Counted from the first letter of the stretch, positions 11,180-20,854 are shown. The stretch is 64,000 nt of DNA from Galbibacter kalidii (GCF_026241135.1 NZ_JAPFGA010000010.1:62001-126000); one strand, 5' to 3'. Notes: generated from the letters alone by a model not told the origin. Made by a program: numbers and translations.

Positions 11180-11392
11180 TTATTGTTTACTTCTATTTAA
11201 GCTTTTTAACTGCATTTTCCCCGCGAAGTCGGGAGACTTTGCGGAGCGGGTTCGCAACCAGTTCTGAATGATATAATCAGTCCGGCTCGGATCTTTGTGC
11301 CTTGCTATATCAGTCAATGAAATATAGTCGGTCTTGTCTATGGTTATGGTTTTTCCCAGAACGCTTATTTGTTTATTTTTTATTGTTTTCAA
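11180..11392 (-). pseudogene. N-terminal fragment of a KilA-N domain protein, cut by a REP unit
   Basis: A 70-codon frame reads TDYISLTDIARHKDPSRTDY followed by IIQNWLRTRS, which is the recognisable N-terminal part of the KilA-N DNA-binding domain (ISLTDIA...IxNWLRTRS). Full KilA-N proteins usually continue with a segment like IEFLGLWE and are over 200 residues. Here the sequence after RTRS is encoded by a REP-like palindrome (11225-11250) and the frame ends soon after. This is best read as a remnant truncated by REP insertion or REP-mediated deletion; a short functional product cannot be excluded. Confidence 0.65.
11215..11250. repeat. REP-like unit 1
   Basis: GTCGGGAGACTTTGCGGAGC followed by GGG (11228-11250), preceded by AACTGCATTTTCC. 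The same unit with similar upstream bases (AGCTGCATTTCC) recurs at 11464-11503, and a shortened inverted form lies at 10491-10515. These bracket the RAYT gene. Confidence 0.7.
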
Positions 11393-11463
11393 TTGTTTTT
11401 AAATTTTTCGCTTCGTTCTTCCCGCTTCACTTTTTATTGTTTACGTCTTATTTAACTTTTTAG

Positions 11464-11503
11464 CTGCATTTCCTTTCAAAGTCGGGAGACTTTGCGGAGC
11501 GGG
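11464..11503. repeat. REP-like unit 2
   Basis: Second direct copy of the GTCGGGAGACTTTGCGGAGC unit (11481-11500) with the same flanking pattern as copy 1. The sequence between the copies (11251-11463) includes the KilA-N remnant and AT-rich DNA without a gene. Confidence 0.7.
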
Positions 11504-11544
11504 TGTTGTTTTTTTATTCGTTGCTAGTTGATAGTTTTTTGTTT

Positions 11545-12084
11545 TTATTTAAACATTTTGAAAAATCCTTTTTTCCCCTTTGTTATCAAAGTATATACTA
11601 TCCATGATTGAAACGCCAATGACAACATACCTATACTCAACATTACTATACCAACAGATGCTTTTCTCTTTTGATAAGGTATTATAATCTTGTCATTCAC
11701 TTCCATTTCATACAATATATCTCTCCAATACAGGCATTTAAACTCTAAACCTTTTAATTTTTTATAATCCAATTTTACAGCATATGGGTTTAAAGGTCTT
11801 AGGCTAGGATCAAACTCATCCCATAAATCATTTAATCGATTTTCAGCAACAAACCCACCTATTTTTTTCGTTTCTGTATTAATAGTAATATAAAAGTTGT
11901 CTTCTTTTGTTATTTCCGCTTTTAAGCTAATTGGGGTTTCTTTAAGAACCTTAAGTTCATCTCGTTCTTTCATACTAGTAAGCCCAATTATACCGTACAC
12001 TATTAACATGGCACTAAATAAAAACCACACAATAGACTTTAACCACCTTCTTCCATAGTATGTCTGTTTTGAAAGTATTACCAT
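11545..12084 (-). CDS. Small two-helix membrane protein, unknown
   Basis: 179 residues. One membrane segment lies near the N-terminus (about residues 15-35, WLKSIVWFLFSAMLIVYGII) and one near the C-terminus (about 143-167, VGIVMLSIGMLSLAFQSWIV); between them is a ~100-residue soluble region with alternating strands. No family recognised. It is AT-rich like the immunity candidate and lies in the cassette between the toxin and the 1668-residue gene, a place where orphan immunity genes are often found, so an immunity or accessory role is possible but unproven. Confidence 0.6.
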   Translation of the reverse strand: MVILSKQTYYGRRWLKSIVWFLFSAMLIVYGIIGLTSMKERDELKVLKETPISLKAEITKEDNFYITINTETKKIGGFVAENRLNDLWDEFDPSLRPLNPYAVKLDYKKLKGLEFKCLYWRDILYEMEVNDKIIIPYQKRKASVGIVMLSIGMLSLAFQSWIVYTLITKGKKGFFKMFK

Positions 12085-12152
12085 AATTAATTATAAAACT
12101 CATTTGATATTTTTCATTCTTCCTCTCCGATACTGAAAACTACCATTAACCC

Positions 12153-12389
12153 CTATAATGATGCCTTTACAATAGCTGGAAAAATTTCCCTATCCTTATA
12201 ATCTTCATAGTTTTGCCTTATATTTTCTGAAATGGTTTTTAATAAATCCATTTTTTCTTCAGATGGAATCTCATCCTCAGCTAACCTAAAGCTTCTAAAA
12301 CAATCTACTATTCCAGTAAAAACTACGGTAATTACATAATAATCATCAACGTTATACAGTGTAATCCCAACTTCGTTTATGTACTTCTT
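12153..12389 (-). pseudogene. Probable displaced C-terminal half of the immunity gene (frameshift)
   Basis: An open frame of about 78 codons (ending SLFPAIV-type helix, last residues IVKASL) has no usable start codon: it opens right after stop codons at 12390-12395. Its beginning (KYINEVGITLYNVDDYYVIT) flows naturally from the end of the 119-codon frame upstream (RLIRKELIVNDK) if one A is added to the A4 run at 12388-12391. The simplest reading is a single-base deletion that splits one ~197-residue gene in two. A sequencing error in a homopolymer is an equal possibility. Confidence 0.5.
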
Positions 12390-12736
12390 TTATCATTTAC
12401 TATTAATTCTTTTCTAATTAAACGACATCTTTTTTCTGGAACATGTCCGCCAAAATCACGGTAAACTAAATAATAATCATGACCATCAAAATAAATCTCA
12501 CTTCCACAATTGGGATAAAAATTTAAAGCAATAGGATAATCAATATCCCAATAATTTTTTTCTGTCTTATATTCATTTTCTATTCCATCAATTATGTTAA
12601 GAATCCCCTCCAAATTAAATTTTTCAAGATCTTCTTCTATTAGTTTCCTCCATCCTAAGTACTTCTTGCTTTTTGTAATACTGGGTAACATTTCTAACAA
12701 TTCCTTTGGACTGATTGTTTTTGTGTCTTTTTTCAT
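12377..12736 (-). CDS. Candidate immunity protein (N-terminal part) paired with the toxin
   Basis: 119 residues, no signal peptide or membrane segment, acidic helical N-terminus (SPKELLEMLPSITKSKKYLG) followed by strand-rich sequence with two short YxxDGHDYYLVYRDFGG-type segments. Its start codon overlaps the stop of the 1838-residue toxin-like gene by 4 bp, the tight coupling typical of toxin/immunity pairs. The gene is AT-rich and not recognised as a named family. It seems to end early because of a frameshift at 12388-12391 (see 12153-12389). The immunity assignment rests on position, coupling and size only. Confidence 0.55.
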   Translation of the reverse strand: MKKDTKTISPKELLEMLPSITKSKKYLGWRKLIEEDLEKFNLEGILNIIDGIENEYKTEKNYWDIDYPIALNFYPNCGSEIYFDGHDYYLVYRDFGGHVPEKRCRLIRKELIVNDKRST

Positions 12737-15700
12737 AACTTATCCCAATCAAATTGATTTTTTAAAGTTTCTATATTTTTGTCATGCAAAATTTGTTCAG
12801 CTGGGTCAGCTTCATTAATTAAAACAGCTTCCATAAAATCCCCCGATGTTTTACCTCCTGGCTCCCATAAACTATTAGCACCAATTTCATTTCCGTTCGG
12901 TATATCAAACCTATATTTTTCATTTTTAGGATAAAAAACAAAAAGACCTTCTTCTAAACCACTAAGATCACCTCTTGAATATCCTAAAGCATCTTCTAAT
13001 TCATTAATATTTTTAGTATGCTTATATCTCAATATCGCTGATTGCATATCAGATTTCAGCATCACATATTTCCTTAAAGGAAACTTTTTATGGGCACCAT
13101 TTTCTATCCAACTTTTAACTACAATAAACGCCCCTCCTTCTTCATTAAATTTATTTATATGATTTTGAATGTAATCGGCTTCTAAATATTCAGAAGGGTT
13201 TGGCCTACTTCCTTTATTATATGAAAGCACTTTACTTTTAGACCACCCTTGTTTATAAGCTACATCAAATTCTGAAAAATATCTTACTATTTTTCCTTCT
13301 TTAACTGTTAGGCGAGGATACTCTGGGTTTCCAACATTACCATTTTGCCTTCTTATCCATTTTTTTCCATCCCTAATATAAAACTCATATCCTATTGGTG
13401 CTTCTGTCAAGTCTTCAATTCTTTCTCCTATGGCACTTGACCAAGTATTACTTATGAATTTGTCAAACTTTTGCCCTGCTTTTGAAATCTCACTTTCTAG
13501 AAGCTCAGGTGAAAGCTCAGTTTCAATCTGACCTATAGAATTTTTGGTGTTTTCTATTAGTTTTTCTAAATCAGCATCGGAAATATCAGGTCTGTCTTTT
13601 TTGATGCTCCTTCTTAAAAGCCTGTAAAACTCATCTTCTCCTAATACGGTTTTTGAAGCAACTGTTTTAGCTATATCTTGTTTGTTAATTTTTGAAAGAT
13701 CGTTTAAATCCTTTGCAGCAAAAATTAATTCTACCCCATTCCACCCCATATAGATATATTCCGCAGCTTCTTCTCCTACAAAATTTTTAACTTCATCTTT
13801 AAAGTTTTGGGCAATAGGATCTGAGAATGTATATGTTAAATCAGCAGCAGCCCAATACCATGCTGCAGAACCAACCCTAGCTGCTGCAAGCTCTCCACCT
13901 GACAAAACAATTCCGGCTATAGTTATGACATTAAAACCTAAATTTTCAAGCTTTTGGTTGTTCAGTTTTGTTTGCATATATTCAAGAAATATAGCTGGTA
14001 CAATAACTGCTCTACCGCAAAATTGACTTTGATTATTATTACAAACCGGTAATATTCCTGCTTTATCTATAATTGTTACCTGTGCAAAATCTTTAAAAGG
14101 ATGAAGAGGCTTTTTATCTATTTTGCAAATATTTACATCAAAACCTCCAAATTCTGTTATTTGTGTCTCTTTATAACACATTCCCGTTACTAATACTTCT
14201 CCATCTGAATAATCAAAACGGTAGTCATTAATAGGGATAGTAAATTTCAGTATGAATTCTTTATTTTCTGCACCCCATATTAAAGGCATAACCTCGCCAT
14301 CCTCTCCCGGATCATATGCTAGTTTGGAAAGTTTTGTTAGCTTTAAAATAAAGTTTGTGTAATTTTCTGCATCTAAATGATCGTCGAGGCCGCTTGATAA
14401 ATCATTAAAAAGTTCTGTCGATTGGCTTAATGAATCAAGAAATTCTGTAGCTTCACTTTTATTTTCATTAACTGAGTTAACCACCTTCATTACCATAGAC
14501 TCATCATCCTTATCGGACAATCCAAGAAAACTTGAAGTTATAAAAAAGTCTTTCTCAAAAATTTTGTTTAATATATTTACCTTTTGACTTACTGATAGAG
14601 ACTTAATAAAGTCATTATTTAAATAGTATATAGCAGCATATAATTGCTCTTTTTCAACATCTGCTGTTAAATTGGTATTATACTGACCAATCTTATCATT
14701 TATTGCAACTAAAGCATCATAATATTTTTCGAATGCATCTTCTGCTTCCCAAAATATATCTCTTGCATTCTCGTATTCTGTTGAATTACTCAACCAAAAA
14801 ACATCATCCAATTTATTTGAAAAATCTTTATTCAGTTGAGAAACAAGAATTTCATAATACTGTGGATCCTCGCATACTAATCGACTAGTATTCATTAAAG
14901 CTTCCCTGCTGGGCTCGGTTTCTGCTAGATAGGCATATTTGTTGTAGAATTCCTCCCCATTCTCACACAAATCACAAGCTTGAGGTGAACTTATATTGGA
15001 AACTATTGGTTCTAATCCGGCAACGTAGTTTGCACTACTCATAGGCTCTCTATTACCTCCACTGTTCCATTCATTCTTATCTGCTTCGTTTGGAAAACTT
15101 CTTTTGTATAGGTCAATTCCACATACTCCATCTCCACTTGATAATATTCCAGAATATACCGTCACTTCTTCAGATAAATTCCTTGATATATCATCACGGT
15201 ATACTACATCATTCCAGTTCTTGCTATTACCCACCTGTTTAAGATAACCTGCAAAACTGCCGTCATTTGTCCATTTAGTTGAAACATATCTTTCTTTCTT
15301 TCCGTTTTCATAAACGGTAAAAGCCCACAATCTTCCACTATCAAATGTTATATCTTCTACATTGTTTGGTAGTGTAATTATTTTACCGGCACTTGAAATG
15401 AATGAAATAGGGTTATCATCAATTTGTTCATCGTGTTGGTTGAACACACCAGGCACAACATTATACCCTATTAAATGTTCATAGGCTTCATATTGCCCCT
15501 CCTCATCATCCTGAAAAACATAAAATTTCAGGTCAGGATTATGCATCTGTGCCCAGTCCATATGGCTTAGGCCGTCCCCGGAGGTGTAGTCCATCAACCA
15601 AGGGGTGTGTTTTGTACCGTATTCGGTAAATGGGTGTTTTAGTGCAAACACACCATGGCCTATTTCATGGGCTATGGTTTTGGTCAGGGTCCCTTTCCCT

Positions 15701-18249
15701 TCCTCTTCTGCACTGGCGTTAAAAACAAAGCCAAACTGCCTTTGTAAAGGCATAAAACCGGCTATATCCTTACTTGGTTGTATATCACCGCCAAAGACAA
15801 AGAGGTAATATTTATCGTTTTCGGTTTGGCCGCTGTTCTTAAATTGGCTTATAAATGCTTTTTGTTCGTCGTTATAGCTGGCCAACCACGGGCTGTCGGC
15901 TATATCGATACCATTGGCGCCAAATTGCCCGGGGTCAATATTAAAACGGTCAGGAGCAATACTCACATTAACCGTGGTCACTCCTTTTTTAAAGATTTTG
16001 TATACCTTCTCTGTTACATCACCGCCTATTTCGGCATCGTTAACGCGTATCAGTTCTACATTTACTTCCCTGTCCGTCATATGCCAAAGGGTAAACGCTC
16101 CGGCCGTTTGTTGTTTTTGGGTGCTGTCCTTAGCCTTTACAACGGCATAGATAATCTCGTTTTCATAGGTATAATGTCCTTTCAGGTTTAGGCGCATCAT
16201 GTTAGAGGAAACACTTTCAGCAGGCACTTCCACTCCTTGTTGGGTCTTAAAAAGGATATCGGATTGGTCGTAATCGCTGTTCTTGAATTCAATATGGGCT
16301 ACAATGTTATCCGGTTGCCCATTTTCTACAGCTTTATGTGGCAACACATAGTCGTTGCCATCGGCATCCTTAATAATGGTATATTCATTTTTCAGGGCGT
16401 CTTTTTCCCCATCGGGCAGGGCATCAAATCCATAGTTGCTACCCTGGTCGTCTTCAAAAGTGACCAATACATCTTCGGATGTCAAAGAGGTAAGTTGTCC
16501 GTTATTGCCAACGCCCTCCACATTATCGGCTACTACGGCACCACCTTCGGCTATTTGTCCGCCTTGGGTTATTTCTCCTCCGGCATCGACGTGGTAGGTG
16601 TTTCCTTCACTATCAATGATAACTTTATCATCCCCTAATGGACTCGTTTCCGTTGCTCCGTTTGCGGGATTGGTTACCACGATTTCCCCATCTTCAATGG
16701 TAATGTATTCATTCTCTTTTCCGGGAGGAATCTCAAAATTCACATGGATCTCATCCAAGTCGTTATCCCCTTCAAACATTTCGCCGGTGGCTTCCACGGC
16801 ATCTGCCACATCATCAATGGCCTCATCCACATCCAATATATTTTTCAGGCTGGGGTCATACTTTGTCACCACCATCCCTTCGGCCAGTTGCCTATCGGCA
16901 TTGACAAAGACATTGGTAAATTCTACAGCTACCTTTATACTGCTCAGGTAGGGAACGGTGACATAACCCTTTCCGGTAAAGCGTCCGTTACTTCCACTTA
17001 CTTCAAGTACTTTTACCGGGAAATCCCCGGCTTTAAAGACATCGCCTTTTTGTAGGTTTTCCAAGGGTTGCTGACTCGAAATATCGATAGCCGGCGGGAT
17101 TCCGCAATTATAGAGTCCGGCCTCATCATCGGCGATAAAGGTGGTCAAGGTTTTTACAGGTGAATATTCGCTATTAACCAATTCACATTTTTTAGCTATC
17201 TGATATTCATAGACCGTTCCCGGGCGCAGGTCCCAAAGGGTCACCCAATTGGCCGTAGAGCGGGAGGTAAACCACTGGTTTCCTTCTCCCCGTTCACGAT
17301 AGCGCACTGTATATTCTGAAATCTCCGTGGACGCGTCATCCCAATAGATATTAGCCTCCCGCATGCCTTTTACTTCATGGCTTACGTTTTGTGGGGTGTC
17401 ACACGGAGCGGTATGGTTGAACCAAAATATTTCGCTGTAGCCGTTGTTCTTGAACAAGCCTATTCCTTCTGTACCTTGCATAGCCTTGGCTTGTACGCGC
17501 CACGCGTAGCGTTTGTTGGGCAACAAAAGTGGATCGGAAGGCCCGTAAACATAGGTGGTGCTACGGGTCGTGGTCTGGAATACCGGTGGCGAAGCCATAA
17601 AAGCAGCTTGCGGGTCTACATAATTATCCCAGATCTCCACAAGGCTCAATTCGTATTCAACATTGGTCACGTTGATATGCCTCGGTGTCCACTGAAAAAC
17701 AATGTTTTGTGGATTCCGTTCTTCAAGGCTGCTCTTGTTTTGTGGAGCAATGATAAACGGGGGTTCATTTTGATAGATATAGGCCGTGGCGCAGCTTTTT
17801 TGCGAAAGGCGGTTACCACTCACGGCATCGTAAACCTCAAAACAGAAATTATAGAGTCCTTCGGGAATGGCCCGGCCGTAGTCTACCGCACTGATCCCAT
17901 TGATATTGGAAAATTCAAAATAGGGCGCCAACTCTGCATTAGTAAGCACCAAGGGAATCCCTCCCTCCAGAAACAATTGGGGGGCTCCGCTGACTATGGA
18001 ATTACTCTCAAAAGAAAGGCCATTGCCTTCAAAATAGGTTTTTAAACGGATTTCCCTGTTGGCTACGCTCAGGTCGTTGAGCAACAGTTGTACTTGTAAC
18101 GGACTATTGATGGTGGAAGCGTCGGCATAGGAAGACAAATAAATGGGCGCCGGTTGCTTTACTTGTGGTGTCACACTCACAGGATAGGTCTGTGCACCGG
18201 CCGTCCATGTAGCAAATAATAAAATTAAAAGGCGTAAAAATCCCTTCAT
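12733..18249 (-). CDS. Secreted polymorphic-toxin-like protein with FN3 and zincin domains
   Basis: 1838 residues, signal peptide at 1-19. Order: Ig/FN3-like region (~20-370, including PQNVSHEVKGMREANIYWDD), a beta region (~390-470), a long low-homology stretch, then a zincin metallopeptidase site TIAHEIGHGVFALKH with His861, Glu862, His865 and a possible third ligand at His872, followed by a Met-turn-like PWLMDYTSGD near 884-893. Beyond about residue 920 (15.5 kb) the DNA becomes clearly more AT-rich and the protein is helical and unrelated; the last ~170 residues (from GYEFYIRDGKKWIRRQNGNV to DWDKL) look like a toxin domain of a type I do not recognise, with GANSLWEPGGKTSGDFMEAV near the end. 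Known polymorphic toxins sometimes carry a release peptidase before the toxin tip. An overlapping candidate immunity gene follows. Toxin function is inferred. Confidence 0.7.
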   Translation of the reverse strand: MKGFLRLLILLFATWTAGAQTYPVSVTPQVKQPAPIYLSSYADASTINSPLQVQLLLNDLSVANREIRLKTYFEGNGLSFESNSIVSGAPQLFLEGGIPLVLTNAELAPYFEFSNINGISAVDYGRAIPEGLYNFCFEVYDAVSGNRLSQKSCATAYIYQNEPPFIIAPQNKSSLEERNPQNIVFQWTPRHINVTNVEYELSLVEIWDNYVDPQAAFMASPPVFQTTTRSTTYVYGPSDPLLLPNKRYAWRVQAKAMQGTEGIGLFKNNGYSEIFWFNHTAPCDTPQNVSHEVKGMREANIYWDDASTEISEYTVRYRERGEGNQWFTSRSTANWVTLWDLRPGTVYEYQIAKKCELVNSEYSPVKTLTTFIADDEAGLYNCGIPPAIDISSQQPLENLQKGDVFKAGDFPVKVLEVSGSNGRFTGKGYVTVPYLSSIKVAVEFTNVFVNADRQLAEGMVVTKYDPSLKNILDVDEAIDDVADAVEATGEMFEGDNDLDEIHVNFEIPPGKENEYITIEDGEIVVTNPANGATETSPLGDDKVIIDSEGNTYHVDAGGEITQGGQIAEGGAVVADNVEGVGNNGQLTSLTSEDVLVTFEDDQGSNYGFDALPDGEKDALKNEYTIIKDADGNDYVLPHKAVENGQPDNIVAHIEFKNSDYDQSDILFKTQQGVEVPAESVSSNMMRLNLKGHYTYENEIIYAVVKAKDSTQKQQTAGAFTLWHMTDREVNVELIRVNDAEIGGDVTEKVYKIFKKGVTTVNVSIAPDRFNIDPGQFGANGIDIADSPWLASYNDEQKAFISQFKNSGQTENDKYYLFVFGGDIQPSKDIAGFMPLQRQFGFVFNASAEEEGKGTLTKTIAHEIGHGVFALKHPFTEYGTKHTPWLMDYTSGDGLSHMDWAQMHNPDLKFYVFQDDEEGQYEAYEHLIGYNVVPGVFNQHDEQIDDNPISFISSAGKIITLPNNVEDITFDSGRLWAFTVYENGKKERYVSTKWTNDGSFAGYLKQVGNSKNWNDVVYRDDISRNLSEEVTVYSGILSSGDGVCGIDLYKRSFPNEADKNEWNSGGNREPMSSANYVAGLEPIVSNISSPQACDLCENGEEFYNKYAYLAETEPSREALMNTSRLVCEDPQYYEILVSQLNKDFSNKLDDVFWLSNSTEYENARDIFWEAEDAFEKYYDALVAINDKIGQYNTNLTADVEKEQLYAAIYYLNNDFIKSLSVSQKVNILNKIFEKDFFITSSFLGLSDKDDESMVMKVVNSVNENKSEATEFLDSLSQSTELFNDLSSGLDDHLDAENYTNFILKLTKLSKLAYDPGEDGEVMPLIWGAENKEFILKFTIPINDYRFDYSDGEVLVTGMCYKETQITEFGGFDVNICKIDKKPLHPFKDFAQVTIIDKAGILPVCNNNQSQFCGRAVIVPAIFLEYMQTKLNNQKLENLGFNVITIAGIVLSGGELAAARVGSAAWYWAAADLTYTFSDPIAQNFKDEVKNFVGEEAAEYIYMGWNGVELIFAAKDLNDLSKINKQDIAKTVASKTVLGEDEFYRLLRRSIKKDRPDISDADLEKLIENTKNSIGQIETELSPELLESEISKAGQKFDKFISNTWSSAIGERIEDLTEAPIGYEFYIRDGKKWIRRQNGNVGNPEYPRLTVKEGKIVRYFSEFDVAYKQGWSKSKVLSYNKGSRPNPSEYLEADYIQNHINKFNEEGGAFIVVKSWIENGAHKKFPLRKYVMLKSDMQSAILRYKHTKNINELEDALGYSRGDLSGLEEGLFVFYPKNEKYRFDIPNGNEIGANSLWEPGGKTSGDFMEAVLINEADPAEQILHDKNIETLKNQFDWDKL

Positions 18250-18260
18250 TGAGTAGGTTT

Positions 18261-20717
18261 TTAGTTCTTGGTTTGTTCTATATATTTCAATTCAAAATCA
18301 TTAGGGTCGACTACATTTAATGACTTTTTGTAATAAAAGTCAATCATTTGCAGCTCTAAATATACACTAATTTCCTCTAAATCAGAATATTCTTCATATA
18401 TTTTATATGCTTTTTCGGATTCCTTCTCTTTAAACTCCTCTAGTAAAGCGTCTGGTTCTTTTATGTGCTGTATGGAATTGTAGCCATAGATCTGCACTTC
18501 CATCCAGCGGTGACCGACCATTTTTTGCTGCCTTACCAGCAATTCTTTTTCATGGGCCCTGAAATCGGGCAATAATTCTTTTTCCGATTCGGTCAGGTTG
18601 TTGAGATCTTTATTTTTCAGCTCATGTCCATCCAATTCTGTTTTTTGATTCACAAAACGCTTTTCCAATCGATAATCAATATTGCGCATGTCCCTTTTCA
18701 GCTTGTTGATCACCTCAAAAACCAATCGATCGTACACTTCCAGGAAATCCCCAAATCTGTATAATTCCTCTAAAAAAATCAGGGCATTTTCCTTGAACGG
18801 CTTGGCTTTTTCCTGTTCTTTTACCGTTTCAAAAAGCAATTGCAGGGTACCGGTCTTTGACAATGGAATGTTTTCAAACTGGCTACTCGTCTGCACATTA
18901 TCTAATTGTTCAATTACCTCCGTGAGCGTCCCGCTATAGGTCACATCCCTATACCTGAAACGCACTTTGGGTTCGTTGTAAATCGGGTCGCGAACCTTCC
19001 GATTACGGTTAAATTTCACCTTGAAATTGTCGAAGGTATAGGAATAAGCAAGCGTCGCCGTAAAATCGTTGCCACTACTGGTCGCCCCATTTCTGAAAAG
19101 GGATAAAAGGTTAAGGCTAAAGTTGTGCTTTTCGAGATAGACATAATTTCCCCCCAACCTAAAGTTGTACACACTGCCTTGCTGTTCGCCATTGGCCATG
19201 GTGGTGTTATATGAACTCGAAAAAGAGGTGCGCAGTTTTTTATCAAAAAATTGTTTCCCTACAGAAAGTGTTGGCCCCAATGTCAAGTTTTTGTCTTCCC
19301 CAACGGTATTGTAGGAAGCATTTCCCGCCAAAGAAACATTCATCGCCAACTGCTTATATCCAATAGTGTAAGCCGCCGATCCGTTGTAAAAGCTATTGTC
19401 GCCCCCTTCCATGGTCTCCCCTTCTTGTTCGTTTACCGAATTTTGATAGACCATGTTTATATTGATATCTTTTCTTTTTTCTTCTGAAGTGGATAGTGCG
19501 TAATTCACCCCCAGATTTGCATTCTGGGAAACCTGTCGATAATTCAGTGTGTCCAGGGTTTCATAGTCTGAAACCTGATTGATGTAATCAAACTGATCGC
19601 GTATATTGGTGTAGGACTGAAAATTGGAATAGGATCCGTTTAAGGATAATTTTTCTGAATGGGTATAACCCAAATTGACCGATCCTACGACACGTTGTAA
19701 TTCCGAACTTTTTGATTTGTCGAGATTATCCCTTTGAAAACCGGCATTGACCCCCACGTTCAGTTTGTTGTCAAATACCGTCTGATTGGCATTCACGGTG
19801 ATGTTTTCAAGGTCATTGTTGAAATAATAGGCTCCCAAAGTCTTATAATCGGGATCGATTCTTTCATACCCCACCCCTACGGATCCATTTCCGGCTGGGT
19901 AATTAAAAGCTGCATTAAAAGCTGAATAGTATTCGGTACTCGAATTTTCATTTAGTAAAAAAGAAAGCACACCTTCTTCCCCGGCTTCAGCAATACGGGT
20001 ATCTTCCGTTACTCCCGACATCGCATATTCCACATGAAACTGACCCCTTTCAAAAAGCTTTACATCAGTTTCAAAACTGACCACCACATTTTCTTTGGGC
20101 AACAACTCCGATTCGGCCGGCAAAGGTTCGGACAAGGAATTTTCTTCATCCTTTGCCCTGAAAAAGATGGCCCCAACACCCACGGGACCAAAATCATAGG
20201 ATGCTTTCAGACCATACCCCATCCGTTTGTATGCTGCCATTCCTTCCGGTACTTCGGGGTCGTATTCGGTGGCCTTTAAAAAGCGTCCGTACATCGCACT
20301 GAACTTAAAAGGTTTGTTTGGTGGCGACAGTTCTATCCCGCCCCCCGTAAACTGATGGCCGCTCAAGGTGTAGGGCGAAAAATTCATCGATACATCCCCG
20401 ATATGGGCCGTCACCCATTTGTAGGATGGGTGTAAACTCAACCTGTTAAATTTAAACGGATTGGGAAAATCGAATTTTTGATTGGAATAGGTAAACGACA
20501 GTGGAATATTATAAAGGCCTATGATATTAAAATTTATATTCCCGCTTACATAATAGGTAAAAGGTTGCCTGTTTGAGCTCCCCGAATAGTAAACACCATT
20601 AGCAGAAATCCCTCCACTATAACGGAAAGGTTTTTTCTTATCAAACTGATTCAGATCAAAGCTTTGACCATAGCATAAGCCCGAAAAAAGCAGTAAAAAG
20701 AGTAGTAGTATTCTCAA
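18261..20717 (-). CDS. Outer-membrane beta-barrel protein heading the surface/toxin locus
   Basis: 818 residues with a signal peptide (MRILLLFLLLFSGLCYGQ). Residues ~40-600 show many alternating amphipathic strands with aromatic girdle residues (for example YYVSGNINFNIIGLYNIPL, FNFSLNLLSLFRNG), consistent with a large barrel of over 20 strands. The last ~200 residues are charged and helical (LNNLTESEKELLPDFRAHEK), probably periplasmic. It lacks a TonB plug domain. It is 11 bp upstream of the 1838-residue toxin-like gene and first in the row of large surface genes, so a role in exporting or anchoring these proteins is a reasonable guess. No family name recognised. Confidence 0.7.
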   Translation of the reverse strand: MRILLLFLLLFSGLCYGQSFDLNQFDKKKPFRYSGGISANGVYYSGSSNRQPFTYYVSGNINFNIIGLYNIPLSFTYSNQKFDFPNPFKFNRLSLHPSYKWVTAHIGDVSMNFSPYTLSGHQFTGGGIELSPPNKPFKFSAMYGRFLKATEYDPEVPEGMAAYKRMGYGLKASYDFGPVGVGAIFFRAKDEENSLSEPLPAESELLPKENVVVSFETDVKLFERGQFHVEYAMSGVTEDTRIAEAGEEGVLSFLLNENSSTEYYSAFNAAFNYPAGNGSVGVGYERIDPDYKTLGAYYFNNDLENITVNANQTVFDNKLNVGVNAGFQRDNLDKSKSSELQRVVGSVNLGYTHSEKLSLNGSYSNFQSYTNIRDQFDYINQVSDYETLDTLNYRQVSQNANLGVNYALSTSEEKRKDININMVYQNSVNEQEGETMEGGDNSFYNGSAAYTIGYKQLAMNVSLAGNASYNTVGEDKNLTLGPTLSVGKQFFDKKLRTSFSSSYNTTMANGEQQGSVYNFRLGGNYVYLEKHNFSLNLLSLFRNGATSSGNDFTATLAYSYTFDNFKVKFNRNRKVRDPIYNEPKVRFRYRDVTYSGTLTEVIEQLDNVQTSSQFENIPLSKTGTLQLLFETVKEQEKAKPFKENALIFLEELYRFGDFLEVYDRLVFEVINKLKRDMRNIDYRLEKRFVNQKTELDGHELKNKDLNNLTESEKELLPDFRAHEKELLVRQQKMVGHRWMEVQIYGYNSIQHIKEPDALLEEFKEKESEKAYKIYEEYSDLEEISVYLELQMIDFYYKKSLNVVDPNDFELKYIEQTKN

Positions 20718-20854
20718 TAGCCCTGTTTTCGTTTACATGATTTTAGGAACCATAAATATAGTAAAATAGTTATTTTTTTCTACGGATATATGTTTTTTTT
20801 TAAATTTACCCAGTTTATAAGGGGATTGAGGTCTTCCGAAAAGTATTGAAGTTA

